From CAYQUC01 sp964514215 (GTDB taxonomy: Bacteria > Pseudomonadota > Gammaproteobacteria > UBA6429 > Thiohalophilaceae), in assembly GCA_964514215.1 (NCBI GenBank), contig CAZEPW010000050.1, forward strand, positions 1 to 26,930: a stretch of DNA of 26,930 bases, in the 5' to 3' direction. The notes beneath the pieces are model-generated. The model searched no databases and was not told where the DNA came from. It worked only from the letters and a program-made list of their open reading frames with translations. Both the position numbers and the translations under genes were made by a program. Of this stretch, positions 23,177 to 26,930 are shown in pieces. Each line of letters begins with the position of its first letter. The first letter of the stretch is position 1.

Positions 23177-24232
23177 ATGAAAAGTCGGTTATTCATTAAT
23201 TTAAACTTATTTGCAGTTATTTTAGCTTTAGTGGTTATTGTGCTCGGTGCCTATACGCGTTTATCAGATGCAGGACTGGGTTGCCCTGATTGGCCGGTAT
23301 GTTACGGTCATATTGGCGTACCTGAGCATGCAAATGATGTTGCCAAAGCCAATCAAGCATTTCCAGATCGGCCTGTTGAAGCAGGAAAAGCCTGGAAAGA
23401 AATGATCCATCGCTATTTTGCATCTACTCTTGGATTTGTAATCGTCATTATGGCGGTAATTGCGATTGTTAGACGCAAACGGCAATCGGAAACCACGCAA
23501 CCAGTCGTTATACCGGTTTTATTAGTTGGCCTTGTTATTTTTCAAGGTTTGCTTGGAATGTGGACAGTCACACTATTATTGAAACCGATTATAGTAATGG
23601 GGCATTTGCTCGGTGGTATGACAATTATCAGCTTATTAGTTTGGCAGTTATTACGTTATAGCGGTGTATTCAGTAGAATGAACATAACTGAAAAATCACT
23701 AGTATCGCTAAAACGCTTAGCGTTAGTGGCGCTGGCGGTTGTTACAATCCAAATAAGTTTAGGCGGTTGGACTAGTGCTAATTACGCTGCACTTAGCTGT
23801 CCAGACTTCCCAACCTGTCAGAATCAATGGTTACCGGATTTAAATTTTAGTGAAGCTTTTGTACCTTGGCAGGCATTGGCCCATGATCAAAAAGATTACG
23901 AAGGCGGTGTATTGAATAATGATGCTAATGTCACTATTCATCTAATGCACCGTCTGGGCGCATTAATTACATTTTTAGTCGTTGGATTTTTAATCTTTAA
24001 GCTCCTATTCGACAGTGCTGATGCCACAGCAAAACGAATAGCAATACTCTTAGTAGTAGTATTAGTTTTACAAATAACATTAGGAATTTCGAATATAGTT
24101 TTATCACTTCCGTTATTTATAGCTGTAGCGCATAATGCGACAGGCGCATTATTATTATTAGTGATGGTATTAACGAATCATGCATTACGCCCCCAAGCAA
24201 AAATAAAACAAATAAATAGCTTGGGACATTAG
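23177..24232 (+). CDS. ctaA: Heme A synthase
   Basis: CtaA (351 residues, eight predicted membrane helices in two similar halves) oxidises heme O to heme A for subunit I. Heme-ligand histidines are His78 and His143 in the first half, His258 and His319 in the second. Each half has an extracellular Cys pair: CPDWPVC (36-42) and CPDFPTC (208-214). Both pairs are intact. ctaB follows after 10 bases behind a strong AGGAGG, so the two steps of heme A synthesis are cotranscribed. Confidence 0.96.
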   Translation: MKSRLFINLNLFAVILALVVIVLGAYTRLSDAGLGCPDWPVCYGHIGVPEHANDVAKANQAFPDRPVEAGKAWKEMIHRYFASTLGFVIVIMAVIAIVRRKRQSETTQPVVIPVLLVGLVIFQGLLGMWTVTLLLKPIIVMGHLLGGMTIISLLVWQLLRYSGVFSRMNITEKSLVSLKRLALVALAVVTIQISLGGWTSANYAALSCPDFPTCQNQWLPDLNFSEAFVPWQALAHDQKDYEGGVLNNDANVTIHLMHRLGALITFLVVGFLIFKLLFDSADATAKRIAILLVVVLVLQITLGISNIVLSLPLFIAVAHNATGALLLLVMVLTNHALRPQAKIKQINSLGH

Positions 24233-24242
24233 GAGGACGACT

Positions 24243-25163
24243 ATGACAACAACAACATTAATTATTAGAATAAATAATTTAACCGAGCAGTTAAATGATT
24301 ATTATGAGCTTTGCAAGCCTCGAGTTGTTATGCTCATTGTGTTCACCGCCATTATTGGTATGTTTTTAGCAACACCCGGTATGGTCGATTTTGATGTACT
24401 TATTTTTGGTAGTTTAGGAATTGGTCTTGCTGCGGCATCGGCTGCTGCGATTAATCAACTTGTTGATAGAAAAGTTGATGCAATAATGAAACGTACCAGT
24501 GATCGCCCATTACCAACGGGCCAAATGACAAATAAACAAGCATTCATATTCGCGATAGCTTTGGGGCTTTTCGCGATGTTTTTATTAATACAATTTATTA
24601 ATCTACTCACCGCGGCACTAACATTCGCATCACTTATTGGTTATGCCGTAGTTTACACCATGTTTCTAAAACGTGCGACACCGCAAAATATCGTTATTGG
24701 TGGTGCGGCCGGTGCCGCTCCTCCGGTATTAGGTTGGGTTGCAGTAACCGGCACAATCGATCCAAATAGTTTATTACTATTTCTGATTATATTCGCTTGG
24801 ACACCACCGCATTTTTGGGCTTTAGCAATACACCGCAGAGACGAATATGCAAAAGTGGATATTCCAATGTTACCCGTTACCCATGGCATAAAATTCACCA
24901 GACTACATGTGTTACTTTATACCATTATATTATTACTCGTCTCACTATTACCATTTATGTCTGGCATGAGTGGTCTGTTCTATTTAATTAGTGCAGTGAT
25001 TTTAGGTTCAATTTTCTTGGTGTATGCCGTTAAATTGCACGCGGGTAAAGACGGTAAGATTGCCATGCAAACGTTTGGCTTTTCAATCGTCTACTTAATG
25101 CTAATATTTTCAGCATTGCTAATTGATCATTACAGCGTTTATATATTAAAACTTTTTAATTGA
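24243..25163 (+). CDS. ctaB: Heme O synthase (protoheme IX farnesyltransferase)
   Basis: CtaB/CyoE (306 residues, about nine membrane helices) attaches a farnesyl chain to protoheme to make heme O, the substrate of CtaA. The UbiA-family Asp-rich motif NQLVDRKVD (Asn71, Asp75, Asp79) is followed by RTSDRPLPTG. A second Asp-containing block lies at RRDEYAKVDIPMLPV. The start has AGGAGG at ideal spacing. The stop overlaps the stop of the minus-strand LuxR-type gene by 18 bases tail to tail, so no intergenic terminator is possible. A sco gene, common after ctaB, is not present. Confidence 0.96.
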   Translation: MTTTTLIIRINNLTEQLNDYYELCKPRVVMLIVFTAIIGMFLATPGMVDFDVLIFGSLGIGLAAASAAAINQLVDRKVDAIMKRTSDRPLPTGQMTNKQAFIFAIALGLFAMFLLIQFINLLTAALTFASLIGYAVVYTMFLKRATPQNIVIGGAAGAAPPVLGWVAVTGTIDPNSLLLFLIIFAWTPPHFWALAIHRRDEYAKVDIPMLPVTHGIKFTRLHVLLYTIILLLVSLLPFMSGMSGLFYLISAVILGSIFLVYAVKLHAGKDGKIAMQTFGFSIVYLMLIFSALLIDHYSVYILKLFN

Positions 25164-26930
25164 TTCAAGAAGTTCACGCCATTTCATATAAATTAGGTAA
25201 GTACCTTGTTCTGGAAACTCTTGGTACAAACTATTTGGCAAAATTGAATGCAATCTTTTGCTCATGCTAGAGGGGATGCTGAGTTGCTTACCTCCAGTAA
25301 CAATATTTATTTTTGTTTGAATAGTTGATAAATTGATATCCCATGGTTTTGTCATTAAAATTCTTTCTTGAATAAATCCTTGAGGTGAATTTTTAATAGC
25401 GGCAAAGACTTTTTTTCGAATAAATTGAGTTAATTTATCATTAGATAAAGCCATAGTGTCTGGTTCACCTCCAATAGATTTAATTGAATCGAAATAGTAA
25501 TCTATATTTTTGCTCAATCCTAAATTACATAATTCTAAAAACCGTTTGAACAAACTAGGTGTATATCGAGCCATCGCATAAAATATTTTTTCATGTGAAA
25601 TCATACCACTAAACTCTTTTATTGAATGAAATGGTGCTAAGCTGTTAATTAAAGTAATCCCTGAAATTCGTTTAGTTTTCTCCTGGGCACATGCTAAAGC
25701 GTAGTAGCTACCAGAACCTGTACTCATTATATGTATTTTTTTAATTTTTAACCTGTTGAGTAAAAATTCAAAATCATCACACCACTCAAGACCTTTTTGG
25801 CCGTTTAATGCTGTTGAAAAGCCATAGCCTGGACGATCAGGTATAATTAAACGAATTCCTAAGCTTGAAGCAATTGAATCGTCAGGGTATCGCTCTAATC
25901 GACATCCATAGCTGCCATGACATAATAAAACTGGAATACCCAATTTATCTCCAATATCAGCAAAACAAAGAGAGCGACCATCAGGCAACTCTATAATATT
26001 TTGATCGTCAAAAAAGTTAGGAAATGAAACTTTTTCTAAATTACTAGTTACCTTTTTGTTTTTAATGTTTTCATTTGATATGAAAATCGCTGGGCTAGTT
26101 AATACTCGATTGCTTAATTCACTTTGGCTGTGAGTATTGGTTTTATTAAATATCAACTTTAATTGTGACCGAACGGTATGAGTAGTAACGCCATGTTTTT
26201 CACAATACTGAGATAATGTTTTTCCAGAGGCAATGTGTTTTGCAATAATTGCTTCAGTGACACTTAATCCGAATATTGCACTGAGGGCTTTTTCATTTAT
26301 AGCAAGATTGGAATTATCAGATACTATAAATAATACAACATTGTGTTGTTGACTCGCTAAAGTATTTGAAACTATATGAGGTGTGATCAATATCGATAAT
26401 GATGAACTGGTATTAGTTTTTTGAAACTCAATACTATTGATTTCGTTATTTTTAAGTTGGTTCTTTTTTGTATGAGCGCAACGAATAAAAGCATGTAGCT
26501 TATTGCTTTTATCATGATCGGTTGTTTGGATTACACCATTTTTTATCGATAGATAGTTCTCATTATTCATTATAGATTTAGCGAATGAATTTAAAGTTAT
26601 TACTTGACCTTTTGTATCAGCAAAAATTATCCCGATTGGTAATCGATCAAGTAAGCATGATGTTGCATCTTTCTCTTTCTTTAATTCTTGGTAACGGCTG
26701 TTAATTTCAAATACGCGTTGAAAATGTGGTTGGAGTTTTGATATCAAACTTAGTTCGGTTGATGAAATACTTTTAACACTAAATGGAGGAGACATTCCAG
26801 GAATTAAATCATTTGTATTTAATCCTGTTGTATTTTGTATTTGGATTTTAGAAGATGAATTAGTGATATTGATTTTACTTTCTAACAAATCAATTTCATA
26901 TTTTAGACCTTCTAAAGCTAATGGCCAAAA
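25146..26930 (-). CDS. LuxR-type regulator fused to a degenerate alpha/beta-hydrolase domain (5' end outside window)
   Basis: The frame stays open to the right edge, and bases past the TTG at 26888 encode WPLALEGL, like the N-terminus of LuxR-type regulators with a sensor domain. The start probably lies just outside. Counting from that TTG: a PAS-like region (about 70-190, PIGIIFADTKGQVITLN), a LuxR-type helix-turn-helix (about 204-262), a linker, then an alpha/beta-hydrolase fold (about 300-580) with HGSYG and DRPGYGFS. The nucleophile elbow reads STGSGS with Gly391 where Ser is expected. The terminal His position reads GTYLIY (Thr563), and no Asp is seen at TGGKQLSIP. The domain is probably a ligand sensor rather than an enzyme. 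Confidence 0.85.
   Translation of the reverse strand, partial: FWPLALEGLKYEIDLLESKINITNSSSKIQIQNTTGLNTNDLIPGMSPPFSVKSISSTELSLISKLQPHFQRVFEINSRYQELKKEKDATSCLLDRLPIGIIFADTKGQVITLNSFAKSIMNNENYLSIKNGVIQTTDHDKSNKLHAFIRCAHTKKNQLKNNEINSIEFQKTNTSSSLSILITPHIVSNTLASQQHNVVLFIVSDNSNLAINEKALSAIFGLSVTEAIIAKHIASGKTLSQYCEKHGVTTHTVRSQLKLIFNKTNTHSQSELSNRVLTSPAIFISNENIKNKKVTSNLEKVSFPNFFDDQNIIELPDGRSLCFADIGDKLGIPVLLCHGSYGCRLERYPDDSIASSLGIRLIIPDRPGYGFSTALNGQKGLEWCDDFEFLLNRLKIKKIHIMSTGSGSYYALACAQEKTKRISGITLINSLAPFHSIKEFSGMISHEKIFYAMARYTPSLFKRFLELCNLGLSKNIDYYFDSIKSIGGEPDTMALSNDKLTQFIRKKVFAAIKNSPQGFIQERILMTKPWDINLSTIQTKINIVTGGKQLSIPSSMSKRLHSILPNSLYQEFPEQGTYLIYMKWRELLESIKKF

Noticed and set aside
24653..24898. Open frame on the minus strand inside ctaB
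   Set aside because: It lies wholly within a well-supported gene on the other strand and has no recognisable protein character.

Overview
The window reads as an AT-rich gammaproteobacterial chromosome segment. The gene order comF-bioBFHCD, and DUF2244-coxB-coxA-ctaG-coxC-(DUF2909 reversed)-SURF1-ctaA-ctaB, is familiar from that class. Nothing in the sequence fixes the genus. I see no rRNA, tRNA, CRISPR array, transposase or integrase gene.

Left part (1 to about 6400) looks accessory. It begins with the 3' portion of a large gene of unknown function that runs off the left edge. A 610-base gap follows, holding a hairpin, a degenerate palindromic repeat and short decayed coding remnants. On the minus strand come three genes: an AraC regulator built on a seven-helix membrane sensor, a small aegerolysin-like protein, and a neutral-sphingomyelinase-type phosphodiesterase. 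The last two have similar sequence just before their start codons. The phosphodiesterase start region is also duplicated in tandem. My reading is a membrane-lipid-targeting cassette with a nearby membrane-bound regulator.

Middle part (6700 to 10100) holds two stand-alone genes: a response regulator with a long uncharacterised C-terminal half, and a Tat-exported 5'-nucleotidase/metallophosphatase. A long inverted repeat separates the latter from the convergent comF gene.

Biotin block (10860 to 15933): a promoter-like sequence precedes a small membrane protein gene that overlaps bioB. bioB, bioF, bioH, bioC and bioD follow with overlaps or gaps of a few bases, so the block is probably one transcript. 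BioC and BioH make and release the pimeloyl chain, and BioF, BioD and BioB complete the ring system. The aminotransferase BioA is not here.

Respiration block (about 16200 to 25163): a cytochrome c oxidase cluster with a CuA subunit carrying a fused cytochrome c domain, subunits I and III, copper chaperone CtaG, SURF1, heme A synthase and heme O synthase. It also has a 35-residue membrane protein, an oppositely oriented two-helix protein (DUF2909 type), and a Sco-like thioredoxin-fold protein lacking the usual copper-binding histidine. No true Sco gene follows ctaB within the window. Instead ctaB overlaps tail to tail with a minus-strand gene joining a LuxR-type DNA-binding domain to an alpha/beta-hydrolase fold that appears to have lost its catalytic triad. 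That gene runs off the right edge.
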